A stretch of DNA of 64,000 nt from an uncultured Ruminococcus sp. (GTDB lineage Bacteria; Bacillota; Clostridia; Oscillospirales; Ruminococcaceae), in contig CACWPL010000009.1 in NCBI GenBank assembly GCA_902762785.1, positions 1-64,000 on the forward strand. Direction: 5' to 3'. Under the pieces are notes generated by a model. That model made no database searches. It worked only from the letters and a program-made list of their open reading frames with translations, and was not told the origin of the DNA. How positions within the stretch are numbered: the first letter of the stretch is position 1; every line of letters starts with the position of its first letter. Made by a program: the position numbers and the translations under genes. Shown here piece by piece: positions 1 through 8,085 of the stretch.

Positions 1-1
1 G

Positions 2-148
2 ACAGCGCAGGAGCTTTCACAGCTTGATACCGTATTTTACAGCGGTCACTGCACAGGCATTCCTGCATTTGAGCTGATGAAAGAGATCATGGGCGTCAAG
101 CTAATAGCCCTGCATAGTGGAGAACAAGTGATAATAACTGAAACGTGA
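2..148 (+). CDS. C-terminal end of an MBL-fold metallohydrolase (partial)
   Basis: The reading frame is open from the window edge and ends at TGA 146-148, giving about 48 residues. The segment YSGHCTGIPAFELMK followed by MG and a short LHSG stretch resembles the C-terminus of MBL-fold hydrolases, where the histidine of a GHCTG-like motif belongs to the metal site. Only the tail is visible, so substrate and full length are unknown. A strong terminator follows directly. Confidence 0.6.
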   Translation, partial: TAQELSQLDTVFYSGHCTGIPAFELMKEIMGVKLIALHSGEQVIITET

Positions 149-160
149 ATACAACAACAT

Positions 161-219
161 GATCCCCCTCATCAGGTAGGAAGTTGAGATACTCCTTGCC
201 TGTTGAGGGGGATTTTTTT
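161..219 (+). terminator. Rho-independent terminator after the MBL-fold gene
   Basis: Outer arms ATCCCCCTCA and TGAGGGGGAT pair and are followed by seven T. The inner arms (TCAGGTAGGA against TCCTTGCCTGT) extend the stem imperfectly. It ends the plus-strand gene and separates it from the converging minus-strand hydrolase. Confidence 0.85.
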
Positions 220-221
220 GT

Positions 222-1688
222 TTATTCATTCGTTTGGTGCTTCTGTCGGGAATAGCGAGTGATACTTGTTACGATCATAAGAATCAGATCAAGATCAATT
301 ATTGTGAGTGCAATTAATGCGGAATAGGAAAGCCACACTGCAACAAACAGATAATTGTATCCGATCAGATACGGAGCGGCGAAACATAATACAAGTAATG
401 CCGACAGAATGATCAGCCTGAGACACAGCCTGATTTTTTCTTTTTTCATATTCACGGCTTTTTTCGTAAGCCGCTTTTTCTGTGTCAGCAGTAAGACTAC
501 GAGCAACACAAGCAACAGCAGGAACACAACGGCGATCGGGGCTGCGATCGAATCCAACGAAGGTGAGGCGCTCATATGTTCGAATTTGCCTTCCGTCATA
601 AGCTTATATGCGCTTCGTGCAGCAATGACCGGGCTGTCTGATGAGATATTCGTTGCCGCAAATGTCCCGATGTTTCGTTCACGATCAATGTAAAGCATCG
701 TAGAAAAGTTCGGGTTCCCGCCGGAATGCTCCATATAGCTGCCGTCTTTCTCCTGCATCCATCCATTCAGATAATAACAGTCAGCACTTTCCTCCGCATT
801 GATGTAGTGTGATGCATCCTCTGCACGGTGAGATTTTTCAATTGCCTTTTCAAGCTTTTCGGGAAGTTCCAGTTGTCCAAGCTGCGCCTTGATCCACAAA
901 GACATATCTGCTGTCGTCGTAATGACATAGCCGTCACCCTGACATCCTTTAAAACGCGGTGCATCATACTCGATCGTCTGCCAGAAGCAGCGCTGATAGC
1001 CTTGTGCTGTCGGAATATCATATCCGGTTTCCGTCATTCCAATGGGAGCAAATATCTCCTCCGCTACATGATCCTCAAAACGCTCTCCGGAGGCAACTTC
1101 GACAAGGTATGCCAGAATATCATAATTCAGGTTACAGTATTCAAATTCCGTACCGGGTTCAAATCCCAGATCAATGCCCTCAGCTATTCGTGCGGTGTCT
1201 TCTTTCAGCCTCTCGTCTGTTCCGATCTTGACCTGCTTATATGTTTGAGATTCAGGAATACCCGATGTATGATCGAGGAGCTACCAGATTCTCAGATCAT
1301 AGCTTTCTCCCTGCCATTTCACATCAAACCACGAAAAATAGTCCGATACGGAATCATTGATCGACAGTTTTCCTTCTTCCTGTAGTACCAATACGGAAAG
1401 AGCAGTAAATGCTTTTGATACAGACGCAAGTTCATAATGCGTGTGTTCCGTTGCAGGGATCTGCTGTGCAATATTGTCATAGCCCCAGTTTTTGTAGGAA
1501 GTATTCTCACCGTCAACCGCCACAAGCGACAAACCGGGCGTATGCGTTTCATCCACATACTCAGTGATGTAATGATTCAGTTCCACGTCATCCAGAACAG
1601 AATCTGCCGCAGAGGCAGGCAGGGACGGTATGATCGTGAGCAGCGTCCCAATAGATAAAAATACTGTGGCGATCTTTTTGATGTTCAT
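222..1688 (-). pseudogene. Secreted class C beta-lactamase-like serine hydrolase, interrupted by an in-frame amber codon
   Basis: The first 135 codons (1688 down to 1284) give a signal peptide (hydrophobic stretch to PASAA), then a serine hydrolase fold with the catalytic SxxK motif (ASVSKAF, serine near residue 89). The TAG at 1281-1283 sits in DLRIW-stop-LLDHTSGIP, where relatives commonly have IWQLLNHTSG. A CAG-to-TAG change is the simplest explanation. The frame continues without any other stop through YCNLNYDILAYL (the YxN motif) to a C-terminal part with several membrane segments (about residues 310-400 of the downstream part) and stops at 222. A start inside the downstream half is possible but would lack the nucleophile. 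A ribosome site (AAGGAGC) precedes the 1688 start. Total about 487 codons. Either a recent pseudogene or, less likely, a suppressed stop. Confidence 0.8.
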
Positions 1689-1755
1689 TATAATTTATGT
1701 CAGCTCCTTTTTCTTTTCTTTCGGAAGATTTGTTTTGCTTTATTCGTTTTGATTT

Positions 1756-1774
1756 GACAACCTTTCCGCACACT
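1756..1774 (-). repeat. 19-bp repeat copy A upstream of the serine hydrolase
   Basis: On the minus strand this reads AGTGTGCGGAAAGGTTGTC and differs at one base from the copy at 2366-2384. Each copy lies some 30-80 bases upstream of a minus-strand start codon. It could be a shared regulatory element or the terminal unit of a vanished mobile element. Confidence 0.6.
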
Positions 1775-1800
1775 GGGCGCTATTTTGCATCACTGGTGAT

Positions 1801-2334
1801 TCAGTGGTGCTGTTTTTCCTTTGCGTAATATGTCTCTTTTTTTATTTCCAAATCAATATCGATCCATGTTTCACCACACAGATCATATTCCTCCCGCACT
1901 CCGTTTTCTTCAAATCCTACGCTTTTATAGCAATAATATGCCTGCTTGTTGTTTTCAAAGACACCAAGGCTGACAGAATCAGCTCCATATATCTCAAATG
2001 CAAATTTCAAACCGAGCGTGATCATCTGTTTTCCATAGCCCGTTCCTCTTTTTGAAGGATCGACGATCACATATCCGAAACGGAGCGTTTTATCATCTTC
2101 TTCAGGACGTACTCTTGCAGTAAAGAAGCCGACAAGCCCATTTTCATCAAAAGCAGTAAACGGAAAATACCTGTCGTTATCTTCTCTGCCTGATGTTGCT
2201 TCAAGCAAGCGTTTTTCAGTAACAGGATATTCACCCAGAATTCCGGCTGACCACTTATAGAATTCTTCCTTTTTGTTTGTCCATGTAATAATTGTTTTAG
2301 CATCATTCTTTCTAAATGGTCTAAGCCTAAGCAT
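1801..2334 (-). CDS. GNAT family N-acetyltransferase (RimJ/RimL-like)
   Basis: This 177-residue protein has the GNAT layout. It starts with MLRLRPFRKNDAKTII, typical of the RimJ/RimL branch, and the acetyl-CoA binding loop is seen as RGTGYGKQM near residue 117. A later NNKQAYYCYKSVGF stretch matches the motif-B region. It probably transfers an acetyl group to an amine on a small molecule or a protein N-terminus; the substrate cannot be read. The gene is more AT-rich than most of the window and lies alone between repeat copies, suggesting acquisition with the surrounding patch. A weak ribosome site (CAGGAG) precedes the start. Confidence 0.85.
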   Translation of the reverse strand: MLRLRPFRKNDAKTIITWTNKKEEFYKWSAGILGEYPVTEKRLLEATSGREDNDRYFPFTAFDENGLVGFFTARVRPEEDDKTLRFGYVIVDPSKRGTGYGKQMITLGLKFAFEIYGADSVSLGVFENNKQAYYCYKSVGFEENGVREEYDLCGETWIDIDLEIKKETYYAKEKQHH

Positions 2335-2365
2335 TTTTCTGACTCCTGTTCTTTATACTTTTTTC

Positions 2366-2384
2366 GACAACCTTTCCCCACACT
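2366..2384 (-). repeat. 19-bp repeat copy B upstream of the GNAT gene
   Basis: Minus-strand reading AGTGTGGGGAAAGGTTGTC, one mismatch from the copy at 1756-1774. It lies 32 bases upstream of the GNAT start at 2334. Confidence 0.6.
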
Positions 2385-2465
2385 CAACCCTACATATCAA
2401 TCAAAATATTTGATAAGTCTATTTTCTGCGATTCTACGACCTTTTCATTCCGTGACAACATTTTT

Positions 2466-2544
2466 ACGCACTCTCAAACGGCTGTTATCATTTTGACGCA
2501 CTTTCCTCGGTGTGCAGAAATGTTGTCAGCCGTTTTCAGTGCGT
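2466..2544. repeat. Imperfect inverted repeat, possible abutting mobile-element ends
   Basis: The left arm (2466-2501) and the reverse complement of the right arm (2511-2544) share ACGCACT, AAACGGCTG and a TTT-GCAC-like end. Each arm contains two copies of the GTGCG/TGTCA unit. The arrangement would fit two insertion-sequence ends joined head to head. Confidence 0.45.
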
Positions 2545-2634
2545 AGATGTCTTTCCAGATACAGAAAAAACGATGCCGAAGCTCTGTGTGCGATTTCACC
2601 ATATTCTCGAAAATCATCGTAAAATCGGGGATTT

Positions 2635-2880
2635 TCAGCCCTTATCCCTCGACATCAATACCACGCACTCAACGTGGGGCATCTTGGGGAAGTCGTCCAT
2701 CTGTGGGCGATGCATCAGCTCCAGCCGCGCGCCGTCCTCGAAGGTCAGAAAATAGGAGCGAAAGCCGGTCGTCTCGTTGTGATAGCCGCCGTTCGACGAT
2801 GCACCGAGGTATGTCTCAAAAAACGTCCGCGCAGTCTCTAAGTCCGCCACATACAGCGTGGCATGCTCGATTCGGCTCAT
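2635..2880 (-). pseudogene. Truncated VOC (glyoxalase/lyase) family protein
   Basis: The 81 residues match the first half of a VOC-fold protein: MSRIEHATLYVADLETARTF, then HNETTGFRSYFLTFEDGARLEL with the expected metal-site positions. Full-length relatives have about 125 residues, so the second beta-alpha-beta half is missing. The start at 2880 is preferred over 2895 because GGAGGAG lies 5 bases upstream and its ATG overlaps the stop of the preceding gene (ATGA). The frame leaves recognisable homology near MPHVE and runs into AT-rich repeat debris, so the gene was probably cut by a rearrangement there. Confidence 0.75.
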
Positions 2881-4592
2881 CCCATCTCCTCCCAAACGTC
2901 ACTGAGCGAGGCCGTGAGCGTCTCGAGCTCCTGCTTCTTGGCTTGGATCTCGAACAGGATCGTGCGGTAGCGGATGGCGATTCGATGCTGCACATCCAGC
3001 GGCGGCATCGGGATCCGCAGCGCACGCAGTCCCTCCAAGGTCAGGTTCTGGAGCGTGATGCCCACGCACATCGCCTTGAGCGCGTTCGCTCCCTTGGGAC
3101 TGTCCAGGTAGGCCTTGATGTAATACGGCTCCACCTGCCGCTCATCGAGCGTGATGATATAGATATTGCCATTGGCCAGCACGCGCTCCCCCGGCGGGAT
3201 CTCGGCCACGACGCTCTTGATCGGTATCCCGTTCTTCGCAATCAGCAGCGCATGATGCGGCACACAATACCGCTCCAGCCGGCGGTCGATGTATTGCAGA
3301 TAGCGCATCCTCGGCGAGAGCATCCCATCACGCATGTCCGAGAGCATCGCGAAGCGAAATGGCGTGGGCGTCTCGGACTGGAGCTCGTCGAGGACATCGG
3401 CACGGAGCTGCGTCCCACGGGTCACGCGCAGGATCAGGTCGCCCATGGGGACCGCGCCCTCCATGCGGCCTACCGTTTGCATGGCGATGAGACGCTCCGG
3501 CGCGAGCATGTCCTCGTGGGCGGCGAGCACGTCGGGCGTCAGGCGGACACTGTGCTCCCCAGGAGTCTCCACGGCCTGCAGGATGGCGTCGATGTGTTTC
3601 TCCGTGAGGACGTTGCACGCTCTCCCCATCTCAAAAAATGGCGTAGCATCGACATATGTCGTCTCCTTATTCCCATGGCTGAGCACGAGCATCGTGACGA
3701 ACACGATCGAGTACTCCAGCATCCGCGGCGGCAGTGCGATCACGGTCTCGAGCATCCCGCTCTCGAGCAGCCAGTGCCGCACCTCGCGGTCGCTGACGCT
3801 CAAGGTCGCTCCGTTCGTGACGAGGCAGACGAGTCGGCCATCCTCCTTGAGATGCTGCAGCGCCGCCGCGACATACATCCAATCCGGCGAGAGCGTCTGC
3901 TTGACGACCGGCAGACGCTGCTCGAGGAGACACAGGCCGACGTTGCCCGTGTCGTGGACGTCCTGGATGCGGCCGCGGAACGTGGGGTGCAGGAAGATCC
4001 GGTCGAACTGCGGCTCACCTGCCGGGATCCGCAGCACGTCCTCCCCGGCGATCGTGACATCAGGCATCAGTGCGGTGCGCATCTTGGCGATACAGCGTGC
4101 CTCCTTCTCGATCTCATAGCCGATGCTCCCCGCACCGTGCCCGGATACGGCCAGCTCCCGCAGGAATCGGCCCCATCCTGCGCCGAAGTCGACCGTCTGC
4201 ATCCCCGGGGCAGGATCAAGGAGACGGATCGCGAGCTGAGCGAGGCTCTCGGGCGTCTCCTGCATCTCCGGACGATCCGTCAGGACGTTGTCGAAGAGCA
4301 GGAAGGCCGCGAACATATCTTCCTCAAAAGCCGTATACGCATCGCGCACACGCTCCCAGACAGCACCGAGCTGCTCGTGCAGGAACGCAGCGAGCTCGCT
4401 GTCTGTCTCGCCGGCAAGGAAGGCCTCGAGCGAACGTCCGTCAGCGCCCTCCCAGAGCCGGACGGCGGCATAGGCGGCCGCCAAGATCCTTGCCGGTGAG
4501 ACACGGTCGTTCCTTCCGATTCGGAGGGACCTTTCCAAGAATTGCAGGATCTTATGGTATTGCAGATCTTTGAGTTGATGTAACGGTAGCAT
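2877..4592 (-). CDS. N6-adenine methylase-like protein fused to a specificity-type domain, catalytic motif degenerate
   Basis: The N-terminal two thirds resemble HsdM of type I restriction systems: a helical region, then an AdoMet-binding motif VDFGAGWGRFL (near residue 138). The expected catalytic NPP(Y/F) is replaced by LHPTF (near residue 202), so DNA methylation is unlikely. The last ~200 residues resemble an HsdS-type target-recognition half (for example MPPLDVQHRIAIRYR followed by a helical tail). No HsdR is nearby. The start at 4592 is chosen because AAGGAG lies 9 bases upstream; an upstream ATG at 4616 has no ribosome site. It lies downstream of the ClpX-like gene with a hairpin between, and overlaps the VOC fragment by 4 bases. 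A DNA-binding or AdoMet-sensing role is possible. Confidence 0.7.
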   Translation of the reverse strand: MLPLHQLKDLQYHKILQFLERSLRIGRNDRVSPARILAAAYAAVRLWEGADGRSLEAFLAGETDSELAAFLHEQLGAVWERVRDAYTAFEEDMFAAFLLFDNVLTDRPEMQETPESLAQLAIRLLDPAPGMQTVDFGAGWGRFLRELAVSGHGAGSIGYEIEKEARCIAKMRTALMPDVTIAGEDVLRIPAGEPQFDRIFLHPTFRGRIQDVHDTGNVGLCLLEQRLPVVKQTLSPDWMYVAAALQHLKEDGRLVCLVTNGATLSVSDREVRHWLLESGMLETVIALPPRMLEYSIVFVTMLVLSHGNKETTYVDATPFFEMGRACNVLTEKHIDAILQAVETPGEHSVRLTPDVLAAHEDMLAPERLIAMQTVGRMEGAVPMGDLILRVTRGTQLRADVLDELQSETPTPFRFAMLSDMRDGMLSPRMRYLQYIDRRLERYCVPHHALLIAKNGIPIKSVVAEIPPGERVLANGNIYIITLDERQVEPYYIKAYLDSPKGANALKAMCVGITLQNLTLEGLRALRIPMPPLDVQHRIAIRYRTILFEIQAKKQELETLTASLSDVWEEMG

Positions 4593-4662
4593 AGGACATA
4601 GCTCCTTCTGTATCATTTTCTATCATTTGCGCAGCGGCGCACAGTCCCCAACAAACACCTCG

Positions 4663-4686
4663 AGCCCCCTGCGACGGCAGGGGGCT
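4663..4686 (-). terminator. Hairpin after the ClpX-like gene
   Basis: Perfect 10-bp arms AGCCCCCTGC and GCAGGGGGCT with a 4-base loop follow the ClpX-like stop at 4694. Only an interrupted T stretch comes next on the minus strand, so it may terminate partly and allow some read-through into the methylase-like gene. Confidence 0.5.
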
Positions 4687-4693
4687 GGGAGGG

Positions 4694-6334
4694 TCAATCG
4701 TTCGTGGTGACGGGACGCCGACCCGTGGTGCGGGGGACGATGCGCGCCTTGTCGCGGCCCTCGAGCAGGACAACGTTCTTTCGCGCATCGAAGCCGTCGG
4801 TGAAGAAGACATCGGCGATGGCCGTCTGGACCGCCTTGCGAATCAGGTTCATCGGGTGGCGCAGGCCGAGGTTGCCGAACGCGACCTCGAGCAGCTCGTC
4901 CTCTGCCTTCTCGGACAGGCGGATCTCGCAGTGCAGCTCCTTCCCGATCTCCTCCGTCTTGCAGCGGAGCAGCTTGCGCATGGCGTCATCGTCGAGGCGG
5001 TGGAAGTTGATGACCTGTGCCATACGGCCGGCCAGCTCCTCGACCATCCCGAACTTGACGATGTCCTCGATCTCGATGTTGCTATAGAACGTCTCGACGG
5101 AGTCCTTCTTCTGCACCGTGCCGAAGCCGAGCGAATCGCGCATGCTCTCCTTCTGCCGCTCGTCACGGATGCTCTGGAACGCGCCCATCAGCACGAACAT
5201 GGTCTTGCCGGAGTCGAAGTCGAGCTTTTCGCCGTCAGTGTCACACTCCTGCGTACCCTCGATCATAGTGAGGAGGTTGTACTGGATCGAGGCATTGACG
5301 TTGCCGCCCTTCGATTCGTAGCGGGGCTCCATGCGCTTGTCGGCCTCATCGAGGAAGCAGATGGCGTAGCCCTTGCAGGCCTTGTTCTCCGAAAGGATCG
5401 TCTCCGGGATGGTGGAGATGTTGCGTCCCTTCCAGCCGTCATCGCTGTAGCGCATCAGGTCGAGCTGGACGACCGGCACCGGGATGTCCTTCTCTTTGAA
5501 CAGATCCCTCGCCGCGCGGTAGAACTCCGTCTTGCCGCAGCCGCTGGGCGCGGTCAGGAACCAGTTGCAGTTGGTGACATCCTCACCGTCCGCCACGGCC
5601 TTGAGATACTGCCACAGCAGATGTACGGCCTTGCGCAGCTCGATGCCCTGCCCTTGGACACGACGCTCGAAGAAGGCGAGCATCTCGGCGGGGTCGATCT
5701 TTTCCAGGGCGCGCTCGGTCTGGGTGCAGATCATCGGGAGCGAGGCGCGCTTCTTCATCCTATCCTTGATGATGATCGGCTCTGTCCCCAGCATCTCGCC
5801 GCGCTTCAGGAGGTCGAACTTCACATTGTCCGCCGTGGCGATGCCTTGGACCAGCCCGCTGTCATCGGCGTATGCGAACCGGGCGATCGGCCTGCAATAC
5901 ATCAGGAACGTGTCCCGGGCGAGACGCGCTTCGAGCTCATCGAAGAGGATGGCCCTTTGAAAGACGACCATGGCGTCCTCGCCGCGCTGCTCGAGGTAGA
6001 AGTCAGGCACATGGTCATCGGTGATCGGTCGGATGATCAGGTGCAGGCGCACATGATCGAGCCCATAGACACCGTCGGCCAGTCTCCCGATGAGATCCGC
6101 GCGGAAGCTGCGGCGGCAGGCCTCGTCGTGGAAGAGATAGGTGCCGTTCGGGGCATCGTCCGGGCGGCAGCGGTGGCAGTAGACCTTGCCGTCACCGGCC
6201 ATGCGCATCAAGAGACGCCCCTCGGAGAAAGGCTTCCCGCAGACCGGGCAGGCGGTCTGGCGGATCACCAGATCGTCGGCCGATACGCGGGGCGCATTGT
6301 CAGCGCTCTCGTTCCTTTGGATGATGTTTGCCAT
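4694..6334 (-). CDS. ClpX-like AAA+ unfoldase with an atypical zinc-binding N-terminal region
   Basis: 546 residues. The N-terminus carries CPVCGK and CHRC, a zinc-finger pair spaced more widely than in normal ClpX, followed by about 150 residues not found in ClpX. The AAA+ core has Walker A APSGCGKTEF (near residue 266), Walker B ICFLDEADK (near 329), a pore-loop equivalent GWKG in place of GYVG, and SLGFGTVQ (near 402) where ClpX has the IGF loop that docks on ClpP. KFGMVEELAGRM matches the ClpX KFGLIPEFIGR region. So it probably unfolds selected proteins for ClpP, with a different adaptor domain. The start at 6334 has AAGGAGG upstream. A good promoter lies at 6413-6441 with direct repeats upstream of it. 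It is not the housekeeping ClpX. Confidence 0.85.
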   Translation of the reverse strand: MANIIQRNESADNAPRVSADDLVIRQTACPVCGKPFSEGRLLMRMAGDGKVYCHRCRPDDAPNGTYLFHDEACRRSFRADLIGRLADGVYGLDHVRLHLIIRPITDDHVPDFYLEQRGEDAMVVFQRAILFDELEARLARDTFLMYCRPIARFAYADDSGLVQGIATADNVKFDLLKRGEMLGTEPIIIKDRMKKRASLPMICTQTERALEKIDPAEMLAFFERRVQGQGIELRKAVHLLWQYLKAVADGEDVTNCNWFLTAPSGCGKTEFYRAARDLFKEKDIPVPVVQLDLMRYSDDGWKGRNISTIPETILSENKACKGYAICFLDEADKRMEPRYESKGGNVNASIQYNLLTMIEGTQECDTDGEKLDFDSGKTMFVLMGAFQSIRDERQKESMRDSLGFGTVQKKDSVETFYSNIEIEDIVKFGMVEELAGRMAQVINFHRLDDDAMRKLLRCKTEEIGKELHCEIRLSEKAEDELLEVAFGNLGLRHPMNLIRKAVQTAIADVFFTDGFDARKNVVLLEGRDKARIVPRTTGRRPVTTND

Positions 6335-6412
6335 GATGATACCTCCTTTTTTGACAAGGCCGGGCGATCGTCCCGGCCGTCTTGCGGACGTCCTTGTGTT
6401 CCTTACATGCAT

Positions 6413-6441
6413 ATTATACCACATAAAGTCTTGTGTGTCAA
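6413..6441 (-). promoter_or_regulatory. Promoter of the ClpX-like gene
   Basis: On the minus strand TTGACA (6436-6441) and TATAAT (6413-6418) are separated by 17 bases, a perfect sigma-A match. The start codon lies about 80 bases downstream. Confidence 0.85.
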
Positions 6442-6442
6442 G

Positions 6443-6491
6443 TACCAAATTTGATTTTTTACTACCAAATTTCTATGGTGCTATACCAAAG
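6443..6491. repeat. Phased direct repeats next to the ClpX-like promoter
   Basis: TACCAAATTT occurs at 6443-6452 and 6463-6472, and a shorter TACCAAA at 6484-6490. The spacing is 20-21 bases, two DNA turns, so a protein could bind all copies on one face. They abut the -35 box on its upstream side, the usual position for an activator or UP-like element. Confidence 0.55.
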
Positions 6492-6615
6492 GGCCAAGAA
6501 CGGCCCAGTCGTCCGAACAGCACTTGACACGCGCGGCGGGCAGGTGTTCGGGGGCGTATCCACGTCACTATATATAAGTATCGAGGACGAGCGTTCGATC
6601 GCGTGCGAGTTTTCG

Positions 6616-6644
6616 TTGACATTTTCTGCGGACTGTAGTATAAT
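6616..6644 (+). promoter_or_regulatory. Promoter of the DUF4317 gene
   Basis: TTGACA (6616-6621) and TATAAT (6639-6644) with a 17-base spacer, about 60 bases before the start codon. It diverges from the ClpX-like promoter; the 370-bp region between the two genes otherwise holds only the direct repeats and untranslated leader. Confidence 0.85.
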
Positions 6645-6707
6645 AGTAAAGATAGCGCCGCCCTTGCGGTGTGGCGATAGAAGATCAAGAAAAGGAGACA
6701 CATCCCC

Positions 6708-7853
6708 ATGAACAAGAAAGACCTGGCCGAGCTGAAAAAGCATTTCACCCCCTCCGATGACCTCACGGTCATCCGCAGGGTGTTCACCACGTTCATCGAT
6801 TCGCAGAAGGAGCAGCGCTGCGCGAGCACGCGGAGCTACCCGGAGATCCCGGACGAGGAGATGAGCGTCATCTTCACGACCCTCGCCAAGGTGCTGCGTG
6901 GCACGCTCGGCAAGGGCCTGATCGAGTACGAGTTCCCGAACGAGGTCTACGAGGAGGACCAGCCGCAGAATCTGCTCTGGGAGCTGCTGGAGAAGGGCGT
7001 GGACAATGAGGAGCAGATGAACAAGCTCGTCTCCCACATCTCCGAGAAGATGGTCTATACCTTGCCCTACGCGCTCTTCATCGCTGAGTGTACCTATACC
7101 GTGTTCGAGAAGGACAAGTTCGGTGAGAAGAACAAGTTCAACTCCCGCGATTTCCACTTTCTGGTGGGCGCTGTCTGCCCGGTGGAGTCCCGCGTGGACG
7201 GTCTGATCTATGACGAGGAGGAGAACAGCATCGTCCGCAAGACCACCTTCGACCGTGTGGTCGCCGACGCTCCCACCGACGGCTTCCTCTTCCCCACCTT
7301 CACAGGGCGCGGCCCGGACGTGAACCATGTCATGTACTTCACCAAGAAGCCCAAGGATCCCAATGTCTCCATCGTGGAGGAGGTGCTCGGGTGCAGGTTC
7401 ACCCTCTCTGCCGAGGAGGAGAAGGAGACCTTCCGCGCCGTCCTCGACAAGGCCGTCGGCGACGAGCTGAACCTCGGCGTCATCGCCAGCATCAACGAGA
7501 AGATCCAGGACTACGCCAAGACCTTCTCCACCGAGCCGGAGCCGCCGGTGGTCAGCGACATCTTCGTGCGCGACGTCCTGCTCGATTCCGGCGTCTCTCA
7601 GGAGCGCGCCGAGGCTGCGCAGACCGTCTACCGTGAGGCCACGGACGGCAATTTCTTCATGGCCTCCAACCTCACCGACAACAAGACGACCCTCACCGCG
7701 AGCGGCGTCACGGTGAACATCAGCGGCGACGCGACTGACAAGATCCAAACTCGTGAGATCGACGGCCGCCGGTTCCTCATGATCTCCCTCGATGACCCCG
7801 AGGTCACGGTCAACGGCTTCAATATGAAGATCCGCGATAACGGCGCGCTCTGA
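6708..7853 (+). CDS. DUF4317 family protein
   Basis: 381 residues, opening with MNKKDLAELKKHFTPSDD, the usual start of DUF4317 proteins of Clostridia. No signal peptide or membrane segment is seen, so it is probably cytoplasmic. It has no recognisable catalytic motif; the function of the family is not known to me. AAAGGAG lies about 12 bases upstream. It is transcribed alone, divergently from the ClpX-like gene, and a new promoter for the pyrimidine operon begins 67 bases after its stop. Confidence 0.8.
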   Translation: MNKKDLAELKKHFTPSDDLTVIRRVFTTFIDSQKEQRCASTRSYPEIPDEEMSVIFTTLAKVLRGTLGKGLIEYEFPNEVYEEDQPQNLLWELLEKGVDNEEQMNKLVSHISEKMVYTLPYALFIAECTYTVFEKDKFGEKNKFNSRDFHFLVGAVCPVESRVDGLIYDEEENSIVRKTTFDRVVADAPTDGFLFPTFTGRGPDVNHVMYFTKKPKDPNVSIVEEVLGCRFTLSAEEEKETFRAVLDKAVGDELNLGVIASINEKIQDYAKTFSTEPEPPVVSDIFVRDVLLDSGVSQERAEAAQTVYREATDGNFFMASNLTDNKTTLTASGVTVNISGDATDKIQTREIDGRRFLMISLDDPEVTVNGFNMKIRDNGAL

Positions 7854-7919
7854 TCGCAGCGCAAAAAAGCCGGAACATCGCGTCATCCTCTTTTTCTGTG
7901 AGATCGTCAGAAAAAACAC

Positions 7920-7948
7920 TTGCCAAATGCAGCGCGATGTGGTATAAT
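7920..7948 (+). promoter_or_regulatory. Promoter of the pyrimidine operon
   Basis: TTGCCA (7920-7925) and TATAAT (7943-7948) with a 17-base spacer. Transcription would start near 7955, giving a leader of about 130 bases before pyrC. Confidence 0.85.
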
Positions 7949-8007
7949 ATAAAGGATAGGGCGTAAGGCTCTTTACAGATCGCGTACGAAACAGGTATCA
8001 AGCAATG

Positions 8008-8045
8008 ACGCTTATCTGTCGCCCTGACGGATAAGCGCCTTTTTC
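8008..8045 (+). terminator. Leader terminator (attenuator candidate) before pyrC
   Basis: GACGCTTATCTGTC and GACGGATAAGCGCC pair around a 4-6 base loop and are followed by a T run, all inside the transcribed leader and about 40 bases before the pyrC start. A terminator here must be bypassed for the operon to be expressed, so it points to attenuation. ACAGAT at 7975-7980 could pair with ATCTGT in the stem, but only over 6 bases. I do not see a clear PyrR-binding loop. Confidence 0.75.
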
Positions 8046-8085
8046 TGCGCCATGACCCGATCTTATCATAGAAAGGATGGAACAC

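Larger units (their letters stand above)
2335..2634. other. 300-bp non-coding stretch of repeat debris
   Basis: No convincing gene is present. The stretch is AT-rich compared with the DNA to its right and contains several related short units of the form GTGCGnnAAAnnnTGTCA in both orientations, including an 80-bp imperfect palindrome. The pattern resembles the multiple terminal repeats of some insertion-sequence families (for example IS21), but no transposase is left. Confidence 0.5.

Noticed and set aside
1281..1283. TAG read as pyrrolysine or another recoded residue
   Set aside because: No nearby recoding element or pyrrolysine gene is visible, other genes end normally at TAG elsewhere, and a CAG-to-TAG mutation explains it simply.
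2547..4499. A 650-codon open frame antisense to the methylase-like gene
   Set aside because: No ribosome site and arginine/histidine-rich antisense composition; the minus strand holds a methyltransferase fold.
7949..8007. PyrR-binding loop in the pyr leader
   Set aside because: The leader has no convincing match to the conserved PyrR loop; only the terminator is clear.
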